A stretch of 64,000 nucleotides of DNA, from positions 3,224,001 through 3,288,000 of the forward strand of contig NZ_CP081006.1 of assembly GCF_022317005.1 (NCBI RefSeq), read 5' to 3'. Under the pieces are notes generated by a model. That model saw only the letters and a program-made list of their open reading frames with translations. It was not told the DNA's origin and did no database searches. Positions 46,224 to 57,688 of the stretch are shown here, one piece after another. Position 1 is the first letter of the stretch. Every line of letters starts with the position of its first letter. This stretch comes from Mycobacterium sp. IDR2000157661 (GTDB lineage: Bacteria; Actinomycetota; Actinomycetes; Mycobacteriales; Mycobacteriaceae). Made by a program: the position numbers and the translations under genes.

Positions 46224-47528
46224 TCACCGGGTCACCGCGCGGCGCTCGCTGATCACCTCGTCGACCAGAGCGGCGATCTCGGCCACCCCGTCGCGGCGGG
46301 CGAACGCCACCTCGAGTGCGCGTGCCTGTCGCCGGTACCCGGCGTCGTCGAGCACATTGCGCACCGCAGTCCTCACCGCCGCGGGTCTCGGCGTGCCGGT
46401 CCTGAGGTTGATCCCCGCGCCTGCCCATGCGACCCGCGCGGCGACTTCCGGTTTGTCCTCGGTGTTTCCCGCGACCACCAGCGGCACTCCGCACGCCAGC
46501 GCTCGCTGCACCGCGCCGTAGCCCCCGTTCGTCACCATGACGTCGACCTTCGGCAACAGCACATCATGCGGAACGTACTCGGCCACATAGGTGTTCATCG
46601 GCAGGTCGACGCCGATCTCGGCGATGTCGCGGCCTCCGGTGGTGGCGACGACCACGACGTCCTCCTCGCGCAGCGCCTCGATGGTGGGCGCGAGCAACCG
46701 ACCCAGATCGGTGTTGTCGACGGTGCCCTGCGTGACGTGCACGACCGGTCTATCCCCGTCGAGCACCGACCACCACGGCGGGGGCCGGAAACCCGGCGAC
46801 GGGCTGGGATGGACCGCTCCGACGTAGCGGACGTTGGCCGGCAGGTCGCTGCGCGGGTAGTCGAACTCCGGGACCGTCGGCGCGATGTAACGGTCGGCCA
46901 ACACGCCCGAGTCGAGCACGAACATCGGCAGGGGTCGGCTGTTCAGTCGGTCCAGCAGCGCGTTGGCGGTCTCGTGTGACTGACGCAGCAACAGGCGGTG
47001 CGACAGCGCGGTCAGCGCGCGGTTGCGCAGCCGTCCGGCCCAGGATGCCGACGGTGCCATGCCCAGGCCGGCCGGCGCGGTGTCGCGGCTGCTGATCATC
47101 AGCGGTGTCGTGGAGTAGGTGAGCACCGGCGGCCGAGCAGCGGGATCGCCGAGCAGGAACGGCGTGATGCCGAAGAAGCCGGCGTCGGCGATGACGGCGT
47201 CGAATCCGGTCCGTGTCATCAACGCGGCCAGCGCACGCGTCTGGTGCGGCATGGGGTCGAGGAACAGTCGCACGATGTCGTAGTTGATTCGCTTGATGCC
47301 GGAGGTGTCGGCGCGTCCGGACAGGTCGAGGTCGGGACGGGTCAGATCCAGATCCGCTTCGGCGGGAATGGGTTCGGCGAATGCGCCCACGGCGCGGATC
47401 TTGGAGGCATGGTCGGCCGACGTCAGGACGGTGACCCGGTCACCCCGGTCGACGAGACCCTTAGCGACATTGAGCAGCGGACCGAAGTGGCCCGCGGGGG
47501 AGAGGGCGGCGATGAGAATCTCTGGCAT
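46224..47528 (-). CDS. UDP-glycosyltransferase-like (GT1/MGT) enzyme
   Basis: 434-aa GT-B glycosyltransferase. I use the ATG at 47528 (MPEILIAALSPAGHFGPLLN). The N-terminal acceptor domain is followed by the C-terminal donor domain with the GT1 signature (MVTNGGYGAVQRALACGVPL near residues 325-350) that binds the nucleotide sugar. Relatives glycosylate lipids or small hydroxylated compounds; in mycobacteria the closest themes are Gtf-type enzymes of glycolipid synthesis and detoxifying macrolide glycosyltransferases. No lipid synthesis genes are adjacent, so the acceptor is unknown. Confidence 0.82.
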   Translation of the reverse strand: MPEILIAALSPAGHFGPLLNVAKGLVDRGDRVTVLTSADHASKIRAVGAFAEPIPAEADLDLTRPDLDLSGRADTSGIKRINYDIVRLFLDPMPHQTRALAALMTRTGFDAVIADAGFFGITPFLLGDPAARPPVLTYSTTPLMISSRDTAPAGLGMAPSASWAGRLRNRALTALSHRLLLRQSHETANALLDRLNSRPLPMFVLDSGVLADRYIAPTVPEFDYPRSDLPANVRYVGAVHPSPSPGFRPPPWWSVLDGDRPVVHVTQGTVDNTDLGRLLAPTIEALREEDVVVVATTGGRDIAEIGVDLPMNTYVAEYVPHDVLLPKVDVMVTNGGYGAVQRALACGVPLVVAGNTEDKPEVAARVAWAGAGINLRTGTPRPAAVRTAVRNVLDDAGYRRQARALEVAFARRDGVAEIAALVDEVISERRAVTR

Positions 47529-47763
47529 GACTCCGATGCTCGACGGCGAAGAGCGCGCAAGCTTGGAGGGCTCGTGGAGATTGGGTGGAGATTGCAGGTA
47601 GACGCGGGTTCGGGCGGGCGTGATACACGGCCGGGCCGGGTGTAGAGGGACATCGACTCGCACCTATCGCCGGGTGTCCACCGACCGGGGGACAACGGGG
47701 TCCACCGGGAAATCGTCTGATCGACCGATGAATGTCGGCGCCGGCGCTGTGAGCATCATCAGC

Positions 47764-49068
47764 ATGACCTCGATTGAGGAGACCGCGCCCACGTCCCCGT
47801 CGTTGCGACGCATCTCGATTGCCAGCTATGTCGGTTCGGCTATCGAGTTCTACGACTTCTTCATCTATGGCACTGCGGCTGCGCTGGTGTTCCCGACGGT
47901 GTTCTTTCCCGACCTAGGTCATGTGATGGCCACGACCGCCGCCCTCGGCGCCTTCGCCGCCGCGTTTCTGGCGCGGCCGGTGGGGGCGGCGGTGTTCGGC
48001 CACTTCGGTGACCGGATCGGCCGCAAGCAGACGCTGGTGATGACTCTGCTGCTGATGGGGATCGCCACCGTCGGCGTCGGCCTGATCCCGAGCACCGCAT
48101 CGATCGGCGTCGCCGCCCCGCTGCTGTTGATCATGCTGCGACTGATTCAGGGCTTCGCGGTCGGCGGTGAATGGGCCGGCGCGGTGCTGATGAGCGCGGA
48201 GAGCGCGCCGGCACACCGGCGCGGGTTCTACGGCATGTTCACCCAACTTGGCCTCGGCACCGCGGTGGTGATGGCCAACCTGGTGTTCCTGCTCGTCCAC
48301 TTCGGGTTCGGCACGGACAGCGAGGCTTTCCTGCAGTGGGGGTGGCGCATCCCGTTCCTGCTGTCGGCGGGTTTGATCGCGACGGCGCTCTACGTGCGGT
48401 TACATGTCGAGGAGGCGCCGGGGTTTGCCGAGCGTTCCCCCGACGCGGCCCCGCCGATCGTGGCGTTGCTGCGAGGCCAGGGTCGCCGGCTGCTGCTGGC
48501 ATCAGGCGTTGCGGTGTGCGCTCCGATGCTCGTGTTTCAGGCCAGCACGTTCTTCACGCACTTCGCTACCGACCACCTCGATTACTCGACGAACTTCGTA
48601 CTGCTCGTCGGCGTGATCGGCGGGCTGTGCGAGGTGCTGTGCGTGGTCGCGGCGGCGATGCTCAGCGACACCTTGGGCCGCAGGCGGATCGCCGCCGTCG
48701 GGTTCGCCATCGCGGTGCCGTGGTCGTTCGCTCTGTTCCCGTTGGTGCAGACCGGAAACCGGCTGGTGTTCGGCCTCGCGATCGTGGCGACGTACGCGCT
48801 GATCGGAGTGTGTATGGGACCGCTGGCCGCGTTCCTGCCGGAGATCTTCGCGCCGCGGTACCGCTACACCGGCGCCGCGTTGGCCCACACGTTCGGCGCT
48901 GTCATCGGAGGCGCACTGCCGCCGGTGATCTCACCGGCGCTGCTCAACTCCTACGGCGGATGGGCCGTGGCGGTGATGATGGGGGTGCTGGCGGCGATCA
49001 GCCTGATCAGCGTCCTCGCTCTGCCGGAGACCGCCGGGTCGCGGATCGAGGTCTTCAGCGGTGCATGA
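47764..49068 (+). CDS. MFS transporter, metabolite:H+ symporter (MHS) family
   Basis: 434-aa, 12-helix major facilitator of the MHS (ShiA/ProP-like) subgroup. Signature segments are [20 protein letters not shown] in helix 1, [17 protein letters not shown] in the 2-3 loop, [20 protein letters not shown] in helix 4-5 and [15 protein letters not shown] in the 8-9 loop. Substrates of the family are small organic acids or compatible solutes, taken up with protons. I use the ATG at 47764; the one at 47728 is in frame and possible. Its 3' end overlaps the convergent fdhD by 14 bp. Confidence 0.85.
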   Translation: MTSIEETAPTSPSLRRISIASYVGSAIEFYDFFIYGTAAALVFPTVFFPDLGHVMATTAALGAFAAAFLARPVGAAVFGHFGDRIGRKQTLVMTLLLMGIATVGVGLIPSTASIGVAAPLLLIMLRLIQGFAVGGEWAGAVLMSAESAPAHRRGFYGMFTQLGLGTAVVMANLVFLLVHFGFGTDSEAFLQWGWRIPFLLSAGLIATALYVRLHVEEAPGFAERSPDAAPPIVALLRGQGRRLLLASGVAVCAPMLVFQASTFFTHFATDHLDYSTNFVLLVGVIGGLCEVLCVVAAAMLSDTLGRRRIAAVGFAIAVPWSFALFPLVQTGNRLVFGLAIVATYALIGVCMGPLAAFLPEIFAPRYRYTGAALAHTFGAVIGGALPPVISPALLNSYGGWAVAVMMGVLAAISLISVLALPETAGSRIEVFSGA

Positions 49069-49882
49069 CCCGGTCGGGTCGGGTGTAGATGTTCATCGAC
49101 TCGCCCCTCAGGAACGCCACCAGCGTCAGCCCCGACTGACCGGCCAGATCGACGGCCAGCGACGACGGCGCCGAGACCGCCGCCAGCACCGGAATGCCCG
49201 CCATCACCGCTTTCTGGGTGAGCTCGAAGGAGGCCCGGCCGCTGACCAGCAGCACGGTGCCGGTCAGCGGGATGCGGTCCTGCTCCAGGGCCCAGCCGAT
49301 GACTTTGTCGACCGCGTTGTGCCTGCCGATGTCCTCCCGCACGGCCAGCGTGTCGCCGTCGGTGTCGAACAACGCCGCGCCGTGCAGGCCGCCGGTGCTG
49401 GCGAAGACCTTCTGCGCGTCGCGCAGACGGCGTGGCAGGGCGGACAGCGTGGCGGATGCGATCCGCGCCGGATCGTCACCGGGCGCATGGCGACTGCTCA
49501 GCTGGACCGCCTCCAGCGACGCCTTACCGCAGACGCCGCACGACGAGGTCGTGTAGAAGTTGCGCGTCACGTCAACGTCGGGCGCGCACACGTGTGGGGC
49601 CAGCGTCACGTCGAGCACGTTGTAGGTGTTGAGCTGATCGGGACCGGCGCCCTTGCAGTACCGCACCGTGCGCACGTCGTCGCGGTGGGTGATGACGCCC
49701 TCGGTGAGCAGGAAGCCATGAGCCAGCTCGATGTCGGAGCCCGGCGTGCGCATGGTCACGGTGATCGGCGCCCCGTTGACCCTGATCTCCAGCGGCTCCT
49801 CCACCACCAGGGTGTCGGGACGTGCGACCGCGTCGTCGGCCGTGACGTGCTGCACCCGACGCCGTGCGGTGACTCGACCCAT
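49055..49882 (-). CDS. fdhD: Formate dehydrogenase accessory sulfurtransferase FdhD
   Basis: 275-aa sulfur carrier that passes sulfur from a cysteine desulfurase to the bis-MGD molybdenum cofactor of formate dehydrogenase. I choose the ATG at 49882 ([20 protein letters not shown]); the longer ORF upstream is not family-like. Key motif [10 protein letters not shown] near residue 120 contains the C-G-x-C cysteines. The later [15 protein letters not shown] and [18 protein letters not shown] match the family. No formate dehydrogenase gene is in view; mobA, another cofactor gene, lies 4 kb away. Confidence 0.92.
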   Translation of the reverse strand: MGRVTARRRVQHVTADDAVARPDTLVVEEPLEIRVNGAPITVTMRTPGSDIELAHGFLLTEGVITHRDDVRTVRYCKGAGPDQLNTYNVLDVTLAPHVCAPDVDVTRNFYTTSSCGVCGKASLEAVQLSSRHAPGDDPARIASATLSALPRRLRDAQKVFASTGGLHGAALFDTDGDTLAVREDIGRHNAVDKVIGWALEQDRIPLTGTVLLVSGRASFELTQKAVMAGIPVLAAVSAPSSLAVDLAGQSGLTLVAFLRGESMNIYTRPDRVMHR

Positions 49883-50514
49883 GGTCTCCACCCTAGGCGG
49901 GCGACTCCTGATGCGTGTTGGCTGCGAATTCATCGGATCGACACCGGCTGCGATGCGCGTCACCGTGCCGGATGGCTCAGGATCGGCACAATGGAGGTCA
50001 TGGATGTTGATCCCGGACGCCCGCGCGGGGCCGCCTGGCGTGATCCACTCTCGATGGGTTTCACGGCGCACCGGCAGGTGCTGCTGCTCAAACTGCGCTG
50101 GCACGAACGGCGGCAGACGCGGCCGGCGAGCATGCGCCTGCGGCGGCACCGGGTGTCCCCAGGGCAGCGCTGACACCGCTCGGGCGATCCCGGCGCAGGA
50201 CGATCCGGCAACCGCTTCCGCAGTGCTAGCCGGTGGCTACCGGCCAGTAACCGATTTCCTTAGAATCGGCCGTCTCGCGAACGTGACGAATAACACAGTT
50301 GTGTCTCACGGGAGCGTGGCGCATGCCGATTGAACTGCGCGTTCGCTGTGCCTGATGCCGCCGCCGCCCCGCGAGTCGGGTAAAGGGCTACCTAAGGAAA
50401 GTGCAATAATCGGTACTAGCAGTGACATCAAAACTTTGGTGACGTCCAGCGACGGCGCGTCTGCTCGACTGCGACTCGGAGGACTTCGCCACACAGGTGG
50501 AAGGCGGGCGCCCA
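49883..50514. other. Intergenic region fdhD-korA
   Basis: 632 bp, divergent promoters expected for fdhD and korA. It holds one possible small ORF (49991-50173). Several half-palindromes such as GTGACGAATAACAC occur near 50282 but do not meet a known consensus. No other gene supported. Confidence 0.5.
49991..50173 (+). CDS. Possible small basic protein (60 aa)
   Basis: ORF from the ATG at 49991 with AGGA about nine bases upstream. The product ([20 protein letters not shown], then [20 protein letters not shown]) is very basic in its second half. It reads away from fdhD with 108 bp between. Codon use is GC-rich, but part of this frame lies antisense to the unlikely long fdhD extension. No family known; translation is uncertain. 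Confidence 0.35.
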   Translation: MEVMDVDPGRPRGAAWRDPLSMGFTAHRQVLLLKLRWHERRQTRPASMRLRRHRVSPGQR

Positions 50515-52470
50515 GTGGCGGCGAAGGACAACGCGGTCAGTCCGGGGAGTGCTGGTCCTCGGCAGAAGCTCGAGAAGGTCGTCATCCGGTTCGCCGGCGA
50601 CTCCGGTGACGGCATGCAGCTCACCGGTGACCGCTTCACCACCGAGGCGGCGCTGTTCGGCAACGACCTTGCCACCCAACCGAACTACCCCGCCGAGATC
50701 CGCGCGCCACAGGGCACACTGCCCGGCGTGTCGTCGTTCCAGATCCAGATCGCGGACTACGACATCCTGACCGCAGGCGACCGCCCCGACGTACTCGTCG
50801 CGATGAACCCCGCCGCACTGAAGGCCAACGTCTCGGACCTGCCCCGCGGCGGGCTGATCATCGCGAACTCCGACGAGTTCACCAAGCGCAACCTCGCCAA
50901 GGTCGGCTACGACGCCAATCCGCTGGAGACCGACGAACTGTCCGACTACGTCGTGCAGCCGGTGGCCATGACCACCTTGACGCTGGGTGCGGTCGAGTCG
51001 ATCGGCGCCTCCAAGAAAGACGGCCAGCGCGCCAAGAACATGTTCGCCCTCGGACTGCTGTCGTGGATGTACGGCCGCGAACTCGAGCACAGCGAGGTGT
51101 TCATCCGCGAGAAGTTCGCCCGCAAGCCCGACATCGCCGAGGCCAACGTGCTCGCGCTCAGGGCCGGGTGGAACTACGGCGAGACCACCGAGGCGTTCGC
51201 CAGCACCTACGAGGTGTCGCCGGCCAAGCTGAAAGCCGGTGAGTACCGCCAGATCTCGGGAAACACCGCGCTGGCCTACGGCTTGGTCACGGCGGGCCAG
51301 CTCAGCGATCTGCAATTGGTGCTCGGCACGTATCCGATCACGCCGGCCTCAGACATCCTGCACGAGCTGTCCAAGCACAAGAACTTCAACGTGCTGACCT
51401 TCCAGGCCGAAGACGAGATCGCCGGTATCGGGGCGGCGATCGGCGCGTCGTACGGCGGCGCGCTCGGCGTCACCAGCACTTCGGGCCCGGGCATCTCGCT
51501 GAAGTCGGAGGCCATCGGCCTGGCGGTGATGACCGAGCTGCCGTTGATCGTCATCGACGTGCAGCGCGGCGGTCCGTCGACCGGCCTACCGACCAAGACC
51601 GAACAGGCCGACCTGCTTCAGGTCCTGTACGGCCGCAACGGAGAGTCGCCGGTCGCGGTGCTGGCCCCGCGTTCTCCGTCGGACTGCTTCGACATCGCGG
51701 TGGAAGCCGCTCGCATCGCGGTGAACTACCACACCCCGGTGGTCATCCTTTCCGACGGCGCCATCGCCAACGGCTCTGAGCCGTGGCGGATTCCGGACGT
51801 CACCGACTACACGCGCATCGAGCACACATTCGCCAGCCCCGACCAGCCGTTCCAGCCGTACGCCCGCGACCCGGAGACCCTGGCACGTCAGTTCGCCGTT
51901 CCGGGCACGCCCGGTCTGGAACACCGGATCGGCGGGCTGGAAGCCGCCAACGGTTCGGGAAACATCTCCTACGAGCCGAAGAACCACGACCTGATGGTGC
52001 GGCTGCGGCAGGCCAAGATCGACGGCATCACCGTCCCGGACCTCGAGGTCGACGATCCGACCGGAGACGCCGAACTGCTGATGATCGGATGGGGCAGCAG
52101 CTTCGGGCCGATCGGTGAGGCGTGCCGGCGGGCACGGCGCACGGGCACCAGGGTCGCCCAAGCGCATCTGCGCAACCTCAACCCGTTCCCGGGCAACCTC
52201 GGCGAGGTGCTTTCGCGATACCCGAAGGTGGTGTGCCCGGAGATGAACCTCGGCCAACTCGCGCTACTGCTGCGCGGCAAGTACCTCGTCGACGTTCAGT
52301 CGGTGACGAAGGTGGAGGGCATGGCGTTCCTGGCCGACGAGGTCGAGGGGATCATCGACGCTGCGCTCGACGGAACGCTCAATGAAAAGGAAATCGACAA
52401 GGCCAAGTTCGCACGCCTGGCGGCCGCTACGGTCGAGGTGGGCGCGACTGGCGTGGGAGCGAACGCATGA
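50515..52470 (+). CDS. korA: 2-oxoglutarate:ferredoxin oxidoreductase alpha subunit (KorA)
   Basis: 651-aa fused gamma-alpha subunit of the anaerobic-type 2-oxoacid oxidoreductase. With KorB it decarboxylates 2-oxoglutarate to succinyl-CoA using ferredoxin, an alternative TCA step in mycobacteria. The gamma domain comes first (KVVIRFAGDSGDGMQLTGDR), then the alpha domain (GYPITPAS-type LGTYPITPASDILHELSKHK, EDEIAGIGAAIGASYGGALG, TSTSGPGISLKSE). I use the GTG at 50515, giving about the length of Rv2455c; the GTG at 50497 is the alternative. The stop overlaps korB's ATG. Confidence 0.93.
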   Translation: MAAKDNAVSPGSAGPRQKLEKVVIRFAGDSGDGMQLTGDRFTTEAALFGNDLATQPNYPAEIRAPQGTLPGVSSFQIQIADYDILTAGDRPDVLVAMNPAALKANVSDLPRGGLIIANSDEFTKRNLAKVGYDANPLETDELSDYVVQPVAMTTLTLGAVESIGASKKDGQRAKNMFALGLLSWMYGRELEHSEVFIREKFARKPDIAEANVLALRAGWNYGETTEAFASTYEVSPAKLKAGEYRQISGNTALAYGLVTAGQLSDLQLVLGTYPITPASDILHELSKHKNFNVLTFQAEDEIAGIGAAIGASYGGALGVTSTSGPGISLKSEAIGLAVMTELPLIVIDVQRGGPSTGLPTKTEQADLLQVLYGRNGESPVAVLAPRSPSDCFDIAVEAARIAVNYHTPVVILSDGAIANGSEPWRIPDVTDYTRIEHTFASPDQPFQPYARDPETLARQFAVPGTPGLEHRIGGLEAANGSGNISYEPKNHDLMVRLRQAKIDGITVPDLEVDDPTGDAELLMIGWGSSFGPIGEACRRARRTGTRVAQAHLRNLNPFPGNLGEVLSRYPKVVCPEMNLGQLALLLRGKYLVDVQSVTKVEGMAFLADEVEGIIDAALDGTLNEKEIDKAKFARLAAATVEVGATGVGANA

Positions 52471-53603
52471 CGACAGCGAGTAGCGAAGCGGATCGCGCAT
52501 CGCGCACAGCGAGTAGCGAAGCGGATCGCGCATCGGAACAGTTGATCGGGGTTGACCTCGGGCTGACCAACGGCACCAGCCGGGTCCCCACGACCGACCA
52601 ACCGCAGAAGTCCAAGGACTTCACCAGCGACCAGGAGGTCCGCTGGTGCCCGGGGTGCGGTGACTACGTCATCCTCAACACCATCCGCAACTTCCTGCCG
52701 GAGTTGGGACTGCGCCGCGAGAACATCGCCTTCGTCAGCGGCATCGGCTGCTCCAGCCGGTTCCCGTACTACCTGGAAACCTACGGATTCCACTCGATCC
52801 ACGGCCGCGCCCCGACCATCGCGACCGGTCTGGCGCTTGCGCGCGAGGACCTGTCGGTGTGGGTGGTCACCGGTGACGGCGATGCGTTGTCGATCGGCGG
52901 CAATCACCTGATCCACGCGCTGCGCCGCAACATCAACATCACGATTCTGCTGTTCAACAACCGGATCTACGGCCTGACCAAGGGCCAGTACTCGCCGACG
53001 TCCGAGGTCGGCAAGGTCACCAAGTCCACGCCGATGGGGTCGCTGGACTATCCGTTCAACCCGGTGTCGCTGGCGCTGGGCGCCGACGCGACCTTCGTCG
53101 GCCGTGCACTGGACTCCGACCGCAAAGGGCTGTCCGAGGTGCTGCGCGCGGCGGCCGCTCACCGGGGTGCGGCGCTGGTGGAGATCCTGCAGGACTGCCC
53201 GATCTTCAACGACGGCTCCTTCGACGCGCTGCGCAAGGAAGGCGCCGAGGAGCGGTTGATCAACCTGCAGCACGGCGAGCCGATCACCTTCGGCGCCGAC
53301 GCCGCGTACTGCGTGGTCAAGTCCGGATACGGCCTGGAGATCGCCAAGACGGCCGACGTGTCGGCCGACGAGATCGTCGTCCATGACGCGACCCTCGAGG
53401 ACCCGGCGTACGCGTTCGCGCTGTCGCGGTTGAGCGAGCAGAATCTCGAACACATGGTGATGGGCATCTTCCGGCAGGTGAGCAAGCCGACCTACGACGA
53501 TGCGGCCCGCCAGCAGGTCGCCGCGGCCCGCGAGGCGCGACCGCACGACACGGCGGCTCTGCAGTCGCTGCTTCGCGGCAAAGACACCTGGACCGTCGAC
53601 TAA
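52467..53603 (+). CDS. korB: 2-oxoglutarate:ferredoxin oxidoreductase beta subunit (KorB)
   Basis: 378-aa thiamine-diphosphate subunit. [20 protein letters not shown] holds iron-sulfur cysteines, [20 protein letters not shown] the third, and [20 protein letters not shown] is the ThDP/Mg motif, followed by [16 protein letters not shown]. The N-terminus has a perfect 11-codon duplication ([11 protein letters not shown] twice, second copy ending E) absent from relatives as I know them. The ATG overlaps korA's stop (ATGA). Together with KorA it makes a CoA-dependent, lipoyl-independent complex. Confidence 0.93.
   Translation: MTTASSEADRASRTASSEADRASEQLIGVDLGLTNGTSRVPTTDQPQKSKDFTSDQEVRWCPGCGDYVILNTIRNFLPELGLRRENIAFVSGIGCSSRFPYYLETYGFHSIHGRAPTIATGLALAREDLSVWVVTGDGDALSIGGNHLIHALRRNINITILLFNNRIYGLTKGQYSPTSEVGKVTKSTPMGSLDYPFNPVSLALGADATFVGRALDSDRKGLSEVLRAAAAHRGAALVEILQDCPIFNDGSFDALRKEGAEERLINLQHGEPITFGADAAYCVVKSGYGLEIAKTADVSADEIVVHDATLEDPAYAFALSRLSEQNLEHMVMGIFRQVSKPTYDDAARQQVAAAREARPHDTAALQSLLRGKDTWTVD
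52473..52535 (+). repeat. 33-bp tandem duplication inside korB
   Basis: A 30-bp identical segment beginning ACAGCGAGTAGCGAAG occurs at 52473-52502 and again at 52506-52535, period 33 bp (11 codons), so the frame is kept. Probably a recent slippage event in the disordered N-terminus. Confidence 0.9.
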
Positions 53604-53613
53604 CGTCTCAGCA

Positions 53614-54201
53614 ATGACGAGCACCGTTCCGCTGGCCGCGGTAATCCTGGCGGGCGGGGCGTCCCGTCGCATGGGCCGGGACAAGGCCACGCTGCAGTAC
53701 CACGGCACCACGCTGGTCGAGCGGATGGTCGAGATCCTCACGCCCCGGTGCGCGCCGATCTTCGTGATCGCCGCGCCGGGACAGTCGCTGCCACCGCTGG
53801 ACGCTTCGGTGCTGCGCGACGAGGTCAGTGGGGTGGGTCCGCTGCTGGCGACAGCACGCGGCCTGCTTGCCGCCGCGGACGCGGGGCGGGAACTGGCGTT
53901 CGTGGTCGCCGTCGACATGCCGCTGCTGTCGGTCGACTTGCTCGACGAGCTGGCCGGACCGGCCGTACGGCTCGGAGCCGAGGTGGTGCTGCCCTGGGAC
54001 GGCCGCGACCATTACCTTGCCGGCGTCTATCGCACCGCACTGGCCGCCCGCGCAGCCGAGTTGGTGGCGGCAGGTGAGCGCAGCATGCGCGCTCTGGTCG
54101 ACCGTGCGGACACCCAGCGGATCGTGATGCCCGAGCAGGCGTCGCTGACGAACGTGAACACCACGGGCGATCTGGCTGCGCTCCGCCCGCAAAGGGTCTA
54201 G
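53614..54201 (+). CDS. mobA: Molybdenum cofactor guanylyltransferase MobA
   Basis: 195-aa nucleotidyltransferase that adds GMP to molybdopterin to make the guanine dinucleotide form of the cofactor, needed by DMSO-reductase-family enzymes such as formate dehydrogenase. The signature [20 protein letters not shown] near residues 12-31 binds GTP, and VAVDMPLLS near 98 gives the metal-binding Asp. The ATG is 11 bp after korB, so likely co-transcribed. Consistent in function with fdhD 4 kb upstream. Confidence 0.9.
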   Translation: MTSTVPLAAVILAGGASRRMGRDKATLQYHGTTLVERMVEILTPRCAPIFVIAAPGQSLPPLDASVLRDEVSGVGPLLATARGLLAAADAGRELAFVVAVDMPLLSVDLLDELAGPAVRLGAEVVLPWDGRDHYLAGVYRTALAARAAELVAAGERSMRALVDRADTQRIVMPEQASLTNVNTTGDLAALRPQRV

Positions 54202-54841
54202 CAAACCTGATTCCCTTGCCATATCGGATGAAGGCAATATGTAGCGTCGCGTCGGGTGTGCTGGGGATTGGCCGTGGGTGTGTGAACGGCAGGACGGTCG
54301 TAGCGCCTACCGCACGACTGCGGCGCTATCGGGTACTCGACCTATCGACCGTAATCCCTTGTCCACGTTCGGCTTCCGGCTGCCATGGTGGCCGGACTGG
54401 ATGCCCGTGAGAGTGGGAATGCCCAGTGCGGCTGTGACATCCGCGCTGTGTGAGGTCGCCGAGTTCGAGTGACGGTGCCCGGCGCGCGGTGCCGGCGTCG
54501 GCCCGGGTGATAACGGGACCGCACCCGGCGTCGCTCAGGCGGTGAAAGCTGCTTTTTCAAAGGCGTTTTCATGGGCAATCCCTCGGAGGTGCTCGGCGTC
54601 AACAGGTGTCGACAACGGTCAACTGACAACAGCCATCGTCTCTATTGACCGGCGCCACAACCATTTCGGAGATGCGCCTAAAGCATTGTCATCAATTCAG
54701 GTCTCAGCGAACCCGATTGCCCACTGGTCGCCCGTGACGATGCTGCTCGGCGGCGATTACGTTTCGCCCGCTGCGTCTTTCGCGGCGCATACTCCGCCGT
54801 ATGGATGCTCTGGATAAACGTGTCCCAGGCCACATTTCGGC

Positions 54842-54857
54842 CGTGATATGGCTCACG
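54842..54857. promoter_or_regulatory. CRP/GlxR-like box upstream of first rpf gene
   Basis: CGTGATATGGCTCACG keeps the GTGA-N6-TCAC core of the CRP consensus; only the outermost T and A are replaced (C, G), still symmetrical. It lies about 390 bp upstream of the start codon, so it would need a long leader. Confidence 0.45.
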
Positions 54858-55184
54858 TGGGCGGGCCGGGCCGCTGCGAAGTGCAGTGTCGCGAAACGTC
54901 GCTACGACCAGCGATAACGAAAAGACCTCGCGGTCGTGATCTCGCCGTGATCCGGCCGCGACACGACTCCGGCCGAGATGACTTTCGTTCGAGACGTTTG
55001 TAGCGTCCGGAACGGCTTCACACGGAGCAAATAACTCAAAACCACGAACCTGCGCGTGAGTGGGGCTGCGATCGGGGCCACGGGCCCCTGGCGGCCGCCG
55101 GCGGTCGATACCCCGGCGAGGCATGTTTCGTCTCCCGCTGCCGCACCCGACCGAGACGGTGCGGCCCTTCACCCCGGCCTGTAA

Positions 55185-55577
<393 letters not shown>

Positions 55578-55593
55578 TAACAAAGCGCGAGAC

Positions 55594-55633
55594 GAGGCGG
55601 TGCCGGTGCGAACCGGCGCCGCCTCTTCTTTCT
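55594..55633 (+). terminator. Rho-independent terminator after first rpf gene
   Basis: Stem GAGGCGGTGCCGGT / ACCGGCGCCGCCTC with one wobble pair and a GCGA tetraloop, followed by TTCTTTCT. It starts 17 bp after the stop codon. A textbook intrinsic terminator, unusual in being so strong for mycobacteria. Confidence 0.88.
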
Positions 55634-55689
55634 CAGAGGCCCCTTACACCAGATAAGTAACGAATAAAACTTTTGACCCTCGCGTAACA

Positions 55690-55705
55690 CGTGACGTCCA
55701 TCACC
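55690..55705. promoter_or_regulatory. CRP/GlxR-like box upstream of second rpf gene
   Basis: CGTGACGTCCATCACC contains the exact GTGA-N6-TCAC core. It lies about 85 bp before the second rpf start, a usual activation distance. CRP-family control of rpf genes is established for M. tuberculosis rpfA and C. glutamicum rpf genes. Confidence 0.5.
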
Positions 55706-55720
55706 CGACACACCGGATAA

Positions 55721-56485
<765 letters not shown>

Positions 56486-56489
<4 letters not shown>

Positions 56490-57652
56490 CCCGACCGCAG
56501 ATCGCGGTCGCTGGGCATCCGGAACGCCGACCGGGCGGCGACCGTGGCCAGATGCCGGGTCAGCAGCGCCTCTGGCCCCAGCGCCGTCGCACGGCTCGCG
56601 AGCGCGCTCAGCAGCGGCGGCAGGTTGACTATGCGGCCGATCGTCGCCGACTCGCGCACCAGAGCCCGTACCCGCGGCCGCCGGAACCTGGTGAACCGGG
56701 CGAACGCAGAGGCGATGTCGTCGCTCCCGTCGACGAACCTCGCTAGCACGGCCGCATCCTCCAGCCCCTGGCAGCCGCCCTGTCCCAAGTGCGGTCGCAT
56801 CGGGTGGGCGGCGTCACCAACCACGACCACCGGGCCGCGCGACCACTGCCTCGCCTGATCGCGGTCGTAGAGGTCGTTGCGCAGCACGTCGCGGGGGTTC
56901 GTGGACGCCAGCACCTCGGCAATGGGCTGAACCCAGCCGCCGAACCGCTTCATCAGATAGGCCAGCTCACCATCCGGGGCCGTCGTCGCCTCGGCGACGC
57001 GCTCGGTGGCGAACCAGTAGGTGTGGTCGGCGCCCATCGGAACCAGCCCGAACTCCACGGCCGGGCCCAGCACTTCGCCGGCGAGGTCGGGGTCGATCCG
57101 GCAGTCGGCCACCCCACGCCACGCCGTGTAGCCGACGTAGCGGTTATGCAGCGCGCCGTTGAGGTGGCGCGCCACCACCGAATGCGTGCCGTCGGCGCCG
57201 ACGACCGCATCGGCCTCGATGACGGTGCCGTCGGTGAGGGTGACCCGTGCGCCGTCGGCGGTGACGGTCAGCGTGTCCGCCGGGACGCCGCAGCGCAGAC
57301 TGCCATCGACGAGAGCGTCGGTCAGGATCGCGGTCAGCGCGGAGCGGCGGATGACGACGAGCGGTTCGCCTAGAGCCTTGACGATTCGTTGGGGCGAGGG
57401 GCGCCGCAGCCAGGTTCCGTCGCGCCAGCGCAGGGCGCCCGCGGTGATACGGCCACCGGCGTCGCGCACGTGGTCACCGAGACCGATCTCGTCGAGCGCG
57501 GCGAGGGCGTTGGGCCAGATGCTGATGCCTGCGCCCGACGACGTATCGGTGCGCTCCTCGACGAGCGTGACATGGTGTCCCCGCTGCTGTAGGGCGACGG
57601 CGCTCGCCAGGCCGGCGATGCCCGCGCCGACCACCAGGATTCGCTTCGGCAC
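56486..57652 (-). CDS. FAD-dependent aromatic-type monooxygenase (UbiH/salicylate hydroxylase family)
   Basis: 388-aa group A flavoprotein monooxygenase. I choose the GTG at 57652 (VPKRILVVGAGIAGLASAVA), which puts the dinucleotide motif GAGIAGLAS at the N-terminus. The DG motif is in DAVVGADGTHSVVARHL near 152, and the second FAD motif is VVVVGDAAHPMRPHLGQG near 275. It would hydroxylate a small, probably aromatic substrate with NAD(P)H and O2. The gene after it encodes a damaged VOC protein, a class sometimes tied to aromatic ring cleavage. Substrate unknown. Divergent from the peptidase gene. Confidence 0.85.
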
Positions 57653-57688
57653 CCGTCGAACGTAACGTGCTGTGCTACGAACGGGGTC

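Noticed and set aside
50282..50295. GTGACGAATAACAC as a CRP site before korA
   Set aside because: Right half is ACAC instead of TCAC, so the palindrome is broken.
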